A stretch of 64,000 bases of DNA, taken from Amycolatopsis sp. QT-25 (GTDB lineage: Bacteria; Actinomycetota; Actinomycetes; Mycobacteriales; Pseudonocardiaceae). The notes below the pieces were generated by a model. That model worked only from the letters and a program-made list of their open reading frames with translations, was not told where the DNA came from and made no database searches. Below are positions 1 to 7,745 of this stretch, piece by piece; the stretch's first letter is position 1, and each line of letters begins with the position of its first letter. Where the stretch lies: positions 5,518,001-5,582,000 of the forward strand of contig NZ_CP120210.1 in NCBI RefSeq assembly GCF_029369745.1. Reading direction: 5' to 3'. The translations under genes and the position numbers were made by a program.

Positions 1-494
1 TCGGCCCGCACACCCCACTGGTCTGGATCGAGATCCTGTTGCTGGTGCAGGGTCTCTCGATCGGCATGGTGATCGGTCCCGTCACGGCCGCGTTGATCGG
101 CGACCTGCCGCTGGACCAGGCCGGTGCGGGGGCCGCCGTCACCAACACCGTGCGGCAGACCGGCAGTGTGCTCGGGATCGCGGTCGGCGGCACCATCCTG
201 TCGATCGTGTACCGGCGGGCGATCGAACCCTCGCTGGCGGGTGCGCCCGGTCCGGTGCGGGATCAGGCGCTGATTTCCGCCGAACAGGCCCGGCACGTCG
301 CCGCCGCCATCGGCGAGCCCGCTCTCGCGCGGGCCGCTGACGACGCGTTCGTCCATGCCATGCACGTCGGCGCGGGGTGGATCGCGCTCAGCACCCTCCT
401 CGGCGCGGTCGTGCTGCTGATCACCTTGCCCACCGGCGAAAAGAAGAAGGCCGCGGCCGAATCGGGGGCACCGGTGTCCGCGCGAGCCGGCTGA
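1..494 (+). CDS. MFS drug/proton antiporter, C-terminal end (partial)
   Basis: The reading frame is already open at base 3 and runs to a stop at 494, so the 5' part lies outside the window. The visible part holds roughly the last four membrane helices of a major facilitator superfamily exporter. It includes a Gly/Ala-rich helix followed by a loop with NTVRQTGSVLGIAVGG, a pattern typical of late helices in DHA2 (EmrB/QacA-like, 14-helix) exporters. A last hydrophobic segment (GWIALSTLLGAVVLLITL) precedes a short Lys/Ala-rich cytoplasmic tail. The protein should sit in the plasma membrane and export small molecules in exchange for protons; the substrate cannot be read. It ends 3 bases before the convergent phosphatase gene. 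Confidence 0.85.
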   Translation, partial: GPHTPLVWIEILLLVQGLSIGMVIGPVTAALIGDLPLDQAGAGAAVTNTVRQTGSVLGIAVGGTILSIVYRRAIEPSLAGAPGPVRDQALISAEQARHVAAAIGEPALARAADDAFVHAMHVGAGWIALSTLLGAVVLLITLPTGEKKKAAAESGAPVSARAG

Positions 495-497
495 CCG

Positions 498-1685
498 TCA
501 GGATATCGCCGACTCGATGCCGTCGCTGGGATTCGGCCCGAACCAGTCGAGACAGACGATCATGGCGTCGTCGCTGGCCAGGCCGCCCGCACGGCGGTCG
601 CGCAGTTCGCCGAGGACGGCGCCGGGCACGTGGGCCGCGGGGAGGCTCGCGGTCGCGACGACGGCCTCGGCGAGGTCGCGATCGCCGTAGCGTTCCCCGT
701 GCGCTCCCGGCACGTCGTACACACCGTCACTGACGAACACGAAGCGATCGCCGGGCAGGGCCTGGAGGCGTTCGATGGTGTAGACGGTGTCTTCGAACGT
801 GCCGAGCGGTAGTTGTTCGTCGAAGACGACTCGTTCGACCTTGCTGTCGCGCAGCCGCCACAGGCGGGGCGAACCGGCGTCGACCGCGGTGATCTCGCCG
901 GTCGAGAGATCGAATTCCAGCAGCAGGGCGGCGACGTGTTCCTGGCCGCGGTACTGGGCGTAGACGGCCTGGTCGGCGAGTTCGGCCTGCGTGTCGAGGC
1001 CGATGCCCGCTCGCCGGGCGTTGCGCAGCGCGTTGATCGCGAGGTTGGTCAGCAGGGCAGCGCTGGTGCCCTCACCCATGCCGTTGATCAGCGTGACCGC
1101 CAGTTTGCGGGCGGAGGCCGACCAGTCGAAGCAGTCACCGTAGATGGCGTACGCGGGCTCGAGCTGACCTCCGAGGGCGAACTCGGGGCGGGCACAGGCA
1201 CGGCCGGGGAGCAGCTGCCACTGCATCTCGGCGGCGAGCGTGAGCCGGGAAGACCGGCGTGCTTGCACGTACAGGTCGGTGTCGCGGTCGGCGACGAAGA
1301 CCTCGTGCCCGAGCGCCTCGGCGAACCGGCCCAGCTCGGCCCAGACGGGCGGCTCCGGCTCTTCGGGCAGGGTGACGACCAGGACGCCGATTCCGTCACC
1401 TCGGACGGTGACCGGAAGATAGGCCCGTACGCCGTCCTCGTCCGTGTCGAACGTCGCCTGCTGGGCGGTGAAGGCCCGGCCTGCCGCGGTGCCGGCGACC
1501 GGCATCGGCTCCGCGGTGTAGGGCAGCAACGTCACCCGTCGTAGTTCGGCGAGGCTGTAGTCGGCCATCAGCAGATCGACGGACCTGGCTCCGAAATGTT
1601 CTTGCAACGCCGACCGCAGCCCGTCGAGCAGTGCGTGGGGCTGGACGCCGCGCAAAACGCGTTCGACCGCCAGGGATCTGTTCAC
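498..1685 (-). CDS. SpoIIE-type PP2C phosphatase with GAF-like N-terminus
   Basis: A 395-residue protein. I chose the GTG at 1685 because AGGAGG lies 7 bases upstream and the frame above it overlaps the divergent MarR gene. Residues about 25-135 look like a GAF-type sensor (beta-strand-rich, ending YLPVTVRGDGIGVLVVTL). Residues about 150-395 are a SpoIIE/RsbU-type PP2C domain with GDCFDW near 183, VSDGVYDVPG and the terminal SDDAMIVCL. The second metal-binding motif, normally D-x-x-G-H/K-G, reads NGMGEG (Asn at about 201), so the usual Asp is replaced. Known family members dephosphorylate STAS anti-anti-sigma factors, and the stress operon 0.7 kb away fits that role. Reduced or altered catalysis is possible. 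Confidence 0.85.
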   Translation of the reverse strand: MNRSLAVERVLRGVQPHALLDGLRSALQEHFGARSVDLLMADYSLAELRRVTLLPYTAEPMPVAGTAAGRAFTAQQATFDTDEDGVRAYLPVTVRGDGIGVLVVTLPEEPEPPVWAELGRFAEALGHEVFVADRDTDLYVQARRSSRLTLAAEMQWQLLPGRACARPEFALGGQLEPAYAIYGDCFDWSASARKLAVTLINGMGEGTSAALLTNLAINALRNARRAGIGLDTQAELADQAVYAQYRGQEHVAALLLEFDLSTGEITAVDAGSPRLWRLRDSKVERVVFDEQLPLGTFEDTVYTIERLQALPGDRFVFVSDGVYDVPGAHGERYGDRDLAEAVVATASLPAAHVPGAVLGELRDRRAGGLASDDAMIVCLDWFGPNPSDGIESAIS

Positions 1686-1823
1686 CGTGCTGCCTCCTGC
1701 TCGCCGGAACCGGTCCCTGACCTGGGCACTCGGTATTTGTCGGCGCCGCTCCGTCGGACCTGTGCAGGGCGCGTCGCAGTGAGCTGAGCTGACAGCCCAG
1801 CATAAGGATGCGAGAGTGGCGGT

Positions 1824-2282
1824 GTGAACCGGTCCCCTGAGCAGCCCGACACCGAAACGGTGGCGGCGGCCGTGGCCGGCACGGCCGAGCTGCTCGAGTT
1901 CATGTTCGAACGAGCCCGCGAGGTCACCCCGCGTCCGCTTTCGACGTCCCAAGTCCGTGCGGTCGTCGCCCTCGACCACCACGACGGGCTGAACCTGCGG
2001 GCGCTCGCCGACCTGCTCGGCTCGACACCTCCGCTGGTGAGCCGCCTGTGCGACCGGCTCGAAGCCGTCGGCTTCCTCGAACGGCTGCCCAGCAGCCGGA
2101 GCCGCCGCGAACTCACCCTGAGACTCAGCGACCAAGGCCGGGTCTATCTGCGTGACCTCCGCGACCGGCGCCGCGAAGACCTCCAAACCGTGCTGCTGAG
2201 GATGACACCGGAAGCCAGGGCCGCGCTCACCACCGGCCTGCTGGAGTTCCGAGAGGCTGCCGGACCGCACACGCCGCGCTGA
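1824..2282 (+). CDS. MarR-family transcriptional regulator
   Basis: A 152-residue winged-helix protein starting at GTG. Residues about 30-120 show the MarR core: a helix with STSQVRAVVALDHHDGL, then the recognition region LADLLGSTPPLVSRLCDRLEAVGFLERL, and a wing with SSRSRRELTLRLSDQG. MarR proteins act as dimers on short palindromes and usually respond to small ligands or oxidants. The gene is divergent from the SpoIIE-type phosphatase (138 bases between starts), and 26 bases after its stop lies a perfect 22-bp palindrome ahead of the stressosome operon. That placement suggests it controls the operon or the phosphatase, which is an inference from position only. Confidence 0.85.
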   Translation: MNRSPEQPDTETVAAAVAGTAELLEFMFERAREVTPRPLSTSQVRAVVALDHHDGLNLRALADLLGSTPPLVSRLCDRLEAVGFLERLPSSRSRRELTLRLSDQGRVYLRDLRDRRREDLQTVLLRMTPEARAALTTGLLEFREAAGPHTPR

Positions 2283-2308
2283 ACCGCCGGAACCACTCAA
2301 GTAGAGTT

Positions 2309-2330
2309 ACTGTTGTCATATGACAACAGT
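2309..2330. promoter_or_regulatory. Perfect 22-bp palindrome, probable operator of the stressosome operon
   Basis: The sequence is self-complementary over all 22 bases: an 11-base half ACTGTTGTCAT is followed directly by its complement. It lies between the MarR gene and the likely TTG start of rsbR (2379), about 49 bases upstream of that start, where a promoter would be expected. MarR dimers commonly bind palindromes of this kind (TTGNCA-type half sites). TetR-type factors are an alternative. The GTTGTCAT half is not coding in any plausible gene. Confidence 0.6.
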
Positions 2331-2378
2331 TGCGAACGCGGTAAAGCTTCGCGACGCCGGATCGGCCGGGAGGTCGCG

Positions 2379-3248
2379 TTGCACGGCACGGAAGAACTTG
2401 CTGCCCGGGACCTGCTGGCGCGGATCTTCGAGGCGGATCAGGACGTCCTGATAGACGATTGGGTCCGCTGGCAGCTCGCCGATTCATCGACTCGGCTCGG
2501 CGAGGACGGGCTACGACGCGAAGCCAAGGAACTACTGGGAGCGCTCGGCGGCGCACTCGGCACCGCCCTGCCGACGTCCCAGGTCATCGAACGGGACGAG
2601 GCGGTCCGCTCCGCCCTGCGAGGACTGTCCGAGCGCCGCGCCCGCGCGGGCGCGGCGCCCTCCGCCACCGCGCAAGCGATCTTCGCGCTGAAGCACATCA
2701 TGGTGACTGCGCTCGAACGACACACCGAAGACCACGCCGTGCGCTACGCCGCCTCGGCGGAGGTCAACCGTCTCTTCGACGCCGCGGGCATCCTGACGTT
2801 CTCGGTCTATGTCGAAGGCCGCGAGGAGATCATCCGCCGCCAGCACCAGCAGATGCTGGAGCTCTCCACCCCCGTGGTCCGGCTGTGGCGGCAGGTGCTG
2901 GCCGTACCTCTGATCGGCACCCTCGACAGCGCCCGCACCCAGATCGTGATGCAGAACCTTCTGGAGGCGATCCAGACGCACGAAGCCCGCGTGGCGATCA
3001 TCGACATCACTGGCGTGTCCACAGTGGACACGGCGGTGGCGCAGCATCTGCTGCAGACCGTCAGCGCCGTCCGGCTGATGGGCGCGGAATGCCTGATCAG
3101 CGGCGTCCGCCCGTCGATCGCGCAGACCGTCACCCAGCTCGGCATCGACCTGTCGCACATCGTCACCCGCGGTTCGCTCGCCGACGCGCTCGCCACGGCG
3201 ATGAGACTGCTCGAAGACCACATCCGCCCCGGCGCGGTGACCGGGTGA
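2379..3248 (+). CDS. rsbR: RsbR-type stressosome protein (sensor domain + STAS)
   Basis: I prefer the TTG at 2379 because GGGAGG lies 5 bases upstream; an in-frame TTG at 2313 would place the palindrome inside the gene. The product is about 289 residues. The N-terminal half is all-helical (RsbR_N/RsbRD-like sensor, beginning ARDLLARIFEADQDVLIDDW). A linker helix leads to a C-terminal STAS domain with IIDITGVSTVDTAVAQHLL, where Thr residues occupy the usual phosphorylation site. RsbR proteins build the stressosome shell with RsbS and are phosphorylated by RsbT when stress is sensed. The stop overlaps the GTG of rsbS by 4 bases, indicating translational coupling. Confidence 0.85.
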   Translation: MHGTEELAARDLLARIFEADQDVLIDDWVRWQLADSSTRLGEDGLRREAKELLGALGGALGTALPTSQVIERDEAVRSALRGLSERRARAGAAPSATAQAIFALKHIMVTALERHTEDHAVRYAASAEVNRLFDAAGILTFSVYVEGREEIIRRQHQQMLELSTPVVRLWRQVLAVPLIGTLDSARTQIVMQNLLEAIQTHEARVAIIDITGVSTVDTAVAQHLLQTVSAVRLMGAECLISGVRPSIAQTVTQLGIDLSHIVTRGSLADALATAMRLLEDHIRPGAVTG

Positions 3249-3643
3249 ACGCCCGCGCCGGCCTGCCGATCCTGCGGCTCGGGGACATCCTGGTCAGCGG
3301 TCTGCTCAGCGACCTCGACGACACGACCGCGCTCCAGTTCACCGACGAACTCACCAGCCGGATCTCCGACGAGGGGATCCGCGGGGTCATCCTCGACATC
3401 TCGCGACTGGAGGTCATCGACTCCTTCGTCGCGCGGGTGCTGATGGAACTCGCCGCCACCGGACGGCTCCTCGGCGCTCGCATGATCGTCGCCGGGATGC
3501 GCCCCGCCGTCGCGATCACCCTGTCCGAACTGGGGTTGCAGCTCACCGGCGTGCAAACCGCGCTCAACGCCGAACAGGCCATGGAGCTGTTGGGGTGGCG
3601 CCGTTCCGCCGAGGTCGCCGAAGAGGCGCCTCATGCTTCCTGA
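3245..3643 (+). CDS. rsbS: RsbS stressosome scaffold STAS protein
   Basis: A 132-residue single STAS-domain protein starting at the GTG that overlaps the rsbR stop. The core reads LPILRLGDILVSGL, then VILDISRLEVIDSFVARVL, with the conserved Ser in the IDSF motif that RsbT phosphorylates in characterised stressosomes. In resting cells RsbS with RsbR holds RsbT; phosphorylation releases RsbT. The gene order R-S-T is that of the conserved stressosome module. It overlaps the start of rsbT by 11 bases. Confidence 0.92.
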   Translation: MNARAGLPILRLGDILVSGLLSDLDDTTALQFTDELTSRISDEGIRGVILDISRLEVIDSFVARVLMELAATGRLLGARMIVAGMRPAVAITLSELGLQLTGVQTALNAEQAMELLGWRRSAEVAEEAPHAS

Positions 3644-4058
3644 CGAGCTGACCGACCAGGGCCCGCGCGAACACGCCGTCCGCGCCGAAGAGGATCTGCT
3701 CAGCGCCCGCCACGCGGTACGGGCCGACGCGGTCGCGGCCGGGTTCTCGATCGTCGACCAGACCAAGATCGTGACCGCGGCCAGCGAACTGGTGCGCAAC
3801 GCCTACATCCACGGCGGTGGCGGTGTCATGACGATCGCCGTCGTGCGCGACGGCCGGGGGCGGGTGGGGCTGAAACTGTCCGTCCGCGACGAGGGGCCCG
3901 GTATCGCCGACGTCGACCAGGCCATGGCCGACGGCTTCTCCACCGGCGCCGGTCTCGGGCACGGCCTCGGTGGCACCCGGCGGCTGGTCGACGAGTTCAC
4001 CCTCGACACGGTTCCCGGAAAGGGCACGACGGTCACCATCGTGCGCTGGAAACCATGA
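3633..4058 (+). CDS. rsbT: RsbT serine/threonine kinase of the stressosome
   Basis: A 141-residue GHKL-fold kinase. The N-box is AASELVRNAYIHGGG (Glu and Asn at about 52 and 56), the G1 box is DEGPGI (about 86-91) and the Gly-rich lid is GAGLGHGLGG (about 105-114), so all ATP-binding elements are intact. RsbT phosphorylates RsbS and RsbR and, once released, activates an RsbU-type phosphatase. Two PP2C proteins follow directly in the same operon and are the natural targets. The stop overlaps the next ATG by 4 bases. Confidence 0.92.
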   Translation: MLPDELTDQGPREHAVRAEEDLLSARHAVRADAVAAGFSIVDQTKIVTAASELVRNAYIHGGGGVMTIAVVRDGRGRVGLKLSVRDEGPGIADVDQAMADGFSTGAGLGHGLGGTRRLVDEFTLDTVPGKGTTVTIVRWKP

Positions 4059-5053
4059 CCGTCACAGTCGCGCAGGCCACGATGCTGACCCGCATCGACC
4101 ACGCGAGCGCGGTCTACACCGCCGCACGCGCGGCTCGCGAGGTCGCGGTCCGGATCGGGCTTCCCGAGGTGCTGGCCGAACGCGCCGCCGTCATCGCTTC
4201 CGAACTGGCCGGCAACATCGACAAACACGCCAGCGACGGCTGCGTCTTCATTCAGCGATCTCTTGCCGGACAAGGGATCGACCTTTACGCCACCGACTCC
4301 GGGCCGGGGATGGCGAATCTGGACCACTGGCGAATCGACGGCCACACCACGACGGAGACGCTCGGCACCGGACTCGGCGCCGTGGGCAGGCTCGCCACGG
4401 AGTTCCGTATCCGATCCACGCCCGGAACCGGCACCCTCGCGGCGGCCAGGGTGCTGGCGCCCGGTGCACCGCCGGCCGGGATCGCGCACTTCCGCTTGCC
4501 CCGTGAAGGCGAAGAGCGTTGCGGTGACGCCCTCGCGCTGGCGACCGGGCCCGGTGTCCGCACGATCGCCATCGTGGACGGGCTCGGCCACGGCCCCGAA
4601 GCGAGCGACGCCGCCGAAGCCGCGATCGACGTCTTCCGCCAGCGACCGGGCCGTTCCCTGCCCGAGCATCTGACCGCCATGCACCGCACCCTGCGGCAGA
4701 CCAGGGGTGCCGCGGTCGCGTTGGCGCGTATCTCCGGTGACCTCCTGGAATTCTGCGGTGTCGGCAACATCAGCGGCCTGGTGCTGACACCCGGGCGGAG
4801 CCGGCCGCTCCTGAGCCTGCCCGGAGTGGTCGGTTTCAGCCTTCCGGCGATGCACGTGCGTTCCCTCGACCCGGGTGTGCACCACGTCGTCGTGCTGCAC
4901 ACCGACGGGATCGGCACCACGTGGCGAGGCCCCGCCCCGCTCGGCCCACTCCCGGTGCCCACGCTGCTGGCCGCCGATCTCGCCCAGCACCACCGTGATC
5001 CCCGCGACGACGCCACGTTGATCGCTCTCGGCCCGAGCGGGGACCCGGCATGA
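4055..5053 (+). CDS. GHKL ATPase fused to RsbX-like PP2C phosphatase
   Basis: A 332-residue two-domain protein. Residues 1-135 form a second RsbT-like GHKL domain with intact N-box (IASELAGNIDKHA) and G1 box (DSGPGM, about 81-86). Residues about 145-330 are a short PP2C/SpoIIE domain of RsbX type with CGDAL, IVDGLGHGPEAS, LHTDGIG and RDDATLIAL, so the metal-binding Asp residues are present. RsbX resets the stressosome by dephosphorylating RsbR and RsbS. The fusion of a kinase-like domain with this phosphatase suggests one polypeptide with opposing activities on STAS proteins, which is inference. It overlaps its neighbours on both sides by 4 bases. Confidence 0.88.
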   Translation: MTVTVAQATMLTRIDHASAVYTAARAAREVAVRIGLPEVLAERAAVIASELAGNIDKHASDGCVFIQRSLAGQGIDLYATDSGPGMANLDHWRIDGHTTTETLGTGLGAVGRLATEFRIRSTPGTGTLAAARVLAPGAPPAGIAHFRLPREGEERCGDALALATGPGVRTIAIVDGLGHGPEASDAAEAAIDVFRQRPGRSLPEHLTAMHRTLRQTRGAAVALARISGDLLEFCGVGNISGLVLTPGRSRPLLSLPGVVGFSLPAMHVRSLDPGVHHVVVLHTDGIGTTWRGPAPLGPLPVPTLLAADLAQHHRDPRDDATLIALGPSGDPA

Positions 5054-6243
5054 CGCAGTCCCCCGTGGCGCGGTTACGCCGCGAACTACGGCAGGTCTGC
5101 GCGGCCGCGGGCGTCACGGCCGAGGACCGGGCGCGCCTGGTCCTCGCCGTGACCCAGCTCGCCGAATCCGCGGCGCACACCGGACTCTCCTCGTCCAGGG
5201 TGGACGATCGGCTGACGGTGACCCTGCGGTTGCCGAGTCCGGTCGGGCAACCGCGGCGCAACGCCCTGCCGCTTCTTCCCGACGCCGGGGACGGCGAGAC
5301 CTTGACCTGGCACCTCGGTGCCGGCCACCCCGCCGTGACCGTGCCGGACGACGACGAGCGCGCCACGCGGGAGGAGATGCTGGCGCTGGTCGCCCGCACC
5401 GACGTGATCGCCAAGGAGCAACGCGAACTCAAACACGAACTGGCGGAGACGAACAGCGGCGTGCTCGCCATGTACGTCGAACTCGAGGAACGGGACGAAC
5501 GACTGCGCCGCGCGCACTCGGTGATCTTCCGTGAACTGGAAGACGCGCTGCGTCCCTCTCCGCCGCACGTCGCCGGATTCGAACTGGCCGTGCACTACGC
5601 GCCCAGCGAGCCGGACTCCCCCGCCGGCGGCGACCTGTACGACTGGTTCGTCCTGCCCGACGGGGACGTGCACATCACCCTCGTCGACGCCGTCGGGCAC
5701 GGCGTCACCTCGACCCGGCACGCGCTGACCGTCACCCACGCCATCCGCACCCTGGCGCTGGAAGGCCATCCGTTCCCGGACCTGATCGGCCACGCCGCCC
5801 GCACTCTCGCGACCATCGAACCCGATCTGATGGCGACCGTGCTGCTGGCCCGGCTCGACCCGGCGACCGGCGACATCACCTTCGCCAACGGCAGCCATCC
5901 CCGTCCGGTGCTGGTCACCCCCGCCGGGGACACCGAACTCCTGGTGCCCACCCACGTGGGCAGAGGCGTCGGATTCCCCGATCCCGGCAGCGGCAGCCTG
6001 GTCCACCGCACACTCGCCCCGGGCGACCTCGTCCTCCTGTACACCGACGGGCTGATCGAAAGCCGCAAGAACTACCAGGAGGGCGAAGCGCGGCTGCGGG
6101 CCATCGCGCCCCACCACGCCGGAGACCCCACGGCGGCGATCCCCGGCACACTCGCCGCGAAGATGCACGACGTCGTCCTGCACGCGGACGACACCGTCGT
6201 CATGGTGATCCGGCGAAAGCACGAAACCCTTGGCAGAGAATGA
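5050..6243 (+). CDS. RsbU-like PP2C phosphatase with degenerate GHKL N-terminus and coiled coil
   Basis: A 397-residue protein. Residues about 1-95 resemble a GHKL domain, but the N-box region reads LAVTQLAESAAHTG without the ATP-coordinating Glu/Asn pair, so it probably cannot bind ATP and may serve as a docking part. Residues about 105-165 are a charged coiled coil (KEQRELKHELAETN...). Residues about 175-390 are a canonical SpoIIE/RsbU phosphatase with GGDLYDWF, LVDAVGHGVTS, LYTDGLIESRKN and ADDTVVMVI. RsbU-type enzymes, activated by RsbT, dephosphorylate an RsbV-like STAS protein; a candidate substrate is encoded at 6.8-7.3 kb. It is the last gene of the strictly overlapping run. Confidence 0.9.
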   Translation: MTQSPVARLRRELRQVCAAAGVTAEDRARLVLAVTQLAESAAHTGLSSSRVDDRLTVTLRLPSPVGQPRRNALPLLPDAGDGETLTWHLGAGHPAVTVPDDDERATREEMLALVARTDVIAKEQRELKHELAETNSGVLAMYVELEERDERLRRAHSVIFRELEDALRPSPPHVAGFELAVHYAPSEPDSPAGGDLYDWFVLPDGDVHITLVDAVGHGVTSTRHALTVTHAIRTLALEGHPFPDLIGHAARTLATIEPDLMATVLLARLDPATGDITFANGSHPRPVLVTPAGDTELLVPTHVGRGVGFPDPGSGSLVHRTLAPGDLVLLYTDGLIESRKNYQEGEARLRAIAPHHAGDPTAAIPGTLAAKMHDVVLHADDTVVMVIRRKHETLGRE

Positions 6244-6362
6244 CTTTCGACAGCGGCCGATCAGGACACACCGGCGACGGAGTTTGCTTTCGCCGGCCTC
6301 CGGGTACTGAACTCCATGCGCGATGTTTCCAGTAATCGTCGAAAACGAGGCGGGTGAGACGG

Positions 6363-6836
6363 ATGTCAACACAGCCGAGGAATACTGAGCGCACCGAGCC
6401 GAGTCCCTGCGACGTGACCTACGACCTGGACACGACCGAGACCAGGGACGTCCGGCACGGCGTACGTCAGGCATTGGCGCGTTATCGCGGGCTCACCGTG
6501 GACGACGCGGTTCTGGTGGCCGACGAACTGATCAGCAACGCCCACCGGCACGGTGACGCGCCGCGTACCTGTCGGCTCGAGCTCACCCACGAAGGCCGGT
6601 ACCTGCGGATCGAGGTGGACGACGCCTCACCGCGTCAACCGCGGCCGCGCACCCCGGACGGTTCCGGCGGGCGAGGGCTGATGCTGATCGACCGGCTCGC
6701 GTCCAGTTGGGGCGTGCGGAACGGCGCCCGGCACAAGACCGTGTGGGCCGAGCTGGCGCTGGACCGCGAAGGAAGCAGCGGTCACGCACCACATCTGGCC
6801 GCGGCTCGCGACTGGGACAGCGGTGGCCTGCCGTGA
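6363..6836 (+). CDS. RsbW-like ATP-binding anti-sigma kinase
   Basis: About 157 residues from the ATG at 6363; a GTG at 6354 in the same frame is possible but has GAGG only 3 bases away. The core is a GHKL fold of the HATPase_c_2 type: N-box DDAVLVADELISNAHRHG, then IEVDDASPRQPRP in place of the usual G1 DxGxG, and GSGGRGLMLIDRLASSWG as the lid. This is typical of the Streptomyces-type RsbW-like family, which binds a sigma factor or a STAS partner. It follows the stressosome run after about 110 bases, so it may have its own promoter. It overlaps the STAS gene start. Confidence 0.85.
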   Translation: MSTQPRNTERTEPSPCDVTYDLDTTETRDVRHGVRQALARYRGLTVDDAVLVADELISNAHRHGDAPRTCRLELTHEGRYLRIEVDDASPRQPRPRTPDGSGGRGLMLIDRLASSWGVRNGARHKTVWAELALDREGSSGHAPHLAAARDWDSGGLP

Positions 6837-7309
6837 TCCGTATCAAAACCGGTGGGATCCGGACCGGCGACGCGTCCCCCGGCGTCGCCGGTCCGATACC
6901 GTTCAGGACCGTGAACCCCTCGTCGCAGGCCGAGCCGCCACCGCCGGACTTGGACATCGTCAGCCGTCCGGTGAACGGCGACGTCGTCGTCACGGTGACC
7001 GGTGAAGTCGACACCGATGCCGCGCCGGAGCTGCGAGCGGCTCTCATCGCGGCACTCGACGACACCGATGGTGCCTGCGTTCTCGATCTGACCACGGTGA
7101 GCTTCCTGGACTCCGCGGGCCTCGCCGTCCTGGTCGCCGCGCACAGCCGCGCGAAAGCACACCGGAAGTCCTTGCGTATCGCCGTGGATTCCAACAGCCC
7201 CGTCATCCGGCCCATGGAAATCACCGGGCTCGACACCGTTTTGCGGCTCTATCACACCGTCGACGAAGCGCTCAATGCCCTCACCGTGAAGTACCCCCGC
7301 GATTCGTGA
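6833..7309 (+). CDS. STAS anti-anti-sigma factor (RsbV-like)
   Basis: The conserved domain starts near residue 35 with LDIVSRPVNGDVVVTVTGEVDT and contains VLDLTTVSFLDSAGLAVLVAA, with the phosphorylatable Ser in the DSAG motif. The length is 158 residues if the GTG at 6833 is used; that start overlaps the preceding stop (GTGA), suggesting coupling. A GTG at 6911, giving 132 residues, fits the usual family length and is a real alternative. RsbV-type proteins, when dephosphorylated by RsbU-type phosphatases, sequester the RsbW-type kinase and free a sigma factor. The whole partner-switch chain is thus encoded here except for the sigma factor. Confidence 0.88.
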   Translation: MIRIKTGGIRTGDASPGVAGPIPFRTVNPSSQAEPPPPDLDIVSRPVNGDVVVTVTGEVDTDAAPELRAALIAALDDTDGACVLDLTTVSFLDSAGLAVLVAAHSRAKAHRKSLRIAVDSNSPVIRPMEITGLDTVLRLYHTVDEALNALTVKYPRDS

Positions 7310-7355
7310 GCGGCGATCCGCACCGTCAAAGGCCGCTCGTCCTCCGCATCACCCA

Positions 7356-7685
7356 GTGGACGTCGGTGTTCTCGACCGTGCCGCCCAGGCGGGTGGAGCC
7401 GGGACCGCGCTGCGCGAGCGCATCCCCGGCGCCACCGCGTCCGCCGGGCAGGGCGTCTCCGTCGAAGTCGGCGAACGCCAGGCCGCGGTGGACCTGCAGC
7501 TCGTCGTCGAATACGGCGTCGCGATCGCGGACCTCGCCGAAGTGGTGTGCCGCAACGTGATCGGCGCGGTCGAGCAGATGACCGGGCTCGAGGTCGTCGA
7601 GGTCGGCATCACCGTGTCCGACGTGCACATGCCGGGCGACGACGACGCCGCCGACGAGACCACCGGGTCCGGCCGCGTCCAGTGA
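7356..7685 (+). CDS. Asp23/Gls24-type envelope stress protein, N-terminally truncated
   Basis: The frame encodes the C-terminal two thirds of an Asp23/Gls24 domain: RERIPGATASAGQGVSVEVG, then AVDLQLVVEYGVAIADLA and IGAVEQMTGLEVVEVGITV, ending VSDVHMPGDDD. The usual first part (a RTTIADxVVxKIAGxAAREV-like helix) is absent, and none of the three forward frames between 7310 and 7356 supplies it. I set the start at the GTG 7356 for lack of a better one; no clear ribosome site is visible. The family is membrane-associated and linked to cell-envelope stress. It may be a shortened functional protein or a decaying gene; the clean C-terminal frame favours recent truncation. Confidence 0.6.
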   Translation: MDVGVLDRAAQAGGAGTALRERIPGATASAGQGVSVEVGERQAAVDLQLVVEYGVAIADLAEVVCRNVIGAVEQMTGLEVVEVGITVSDVHMPGDDDAADETTGSGRVQ

Positions 7686-7745
7686 CCATCGGCCCCGTCC
7701 GCGCCCCACGGCAGGGAGAGCGTTCAGGAACGCCACCCATCCCGG

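Noticed and set aside
3016..3030. Recurring TGTCCAC/GTGGACA motifs (for example near 3016, 9197, 26496, 60463)
   Set aside because: They lie mostly inside coding regions as Ser/Thr-Val/Thr-Val-Asp codons; a count against expectation would be needed before claiming a signal.
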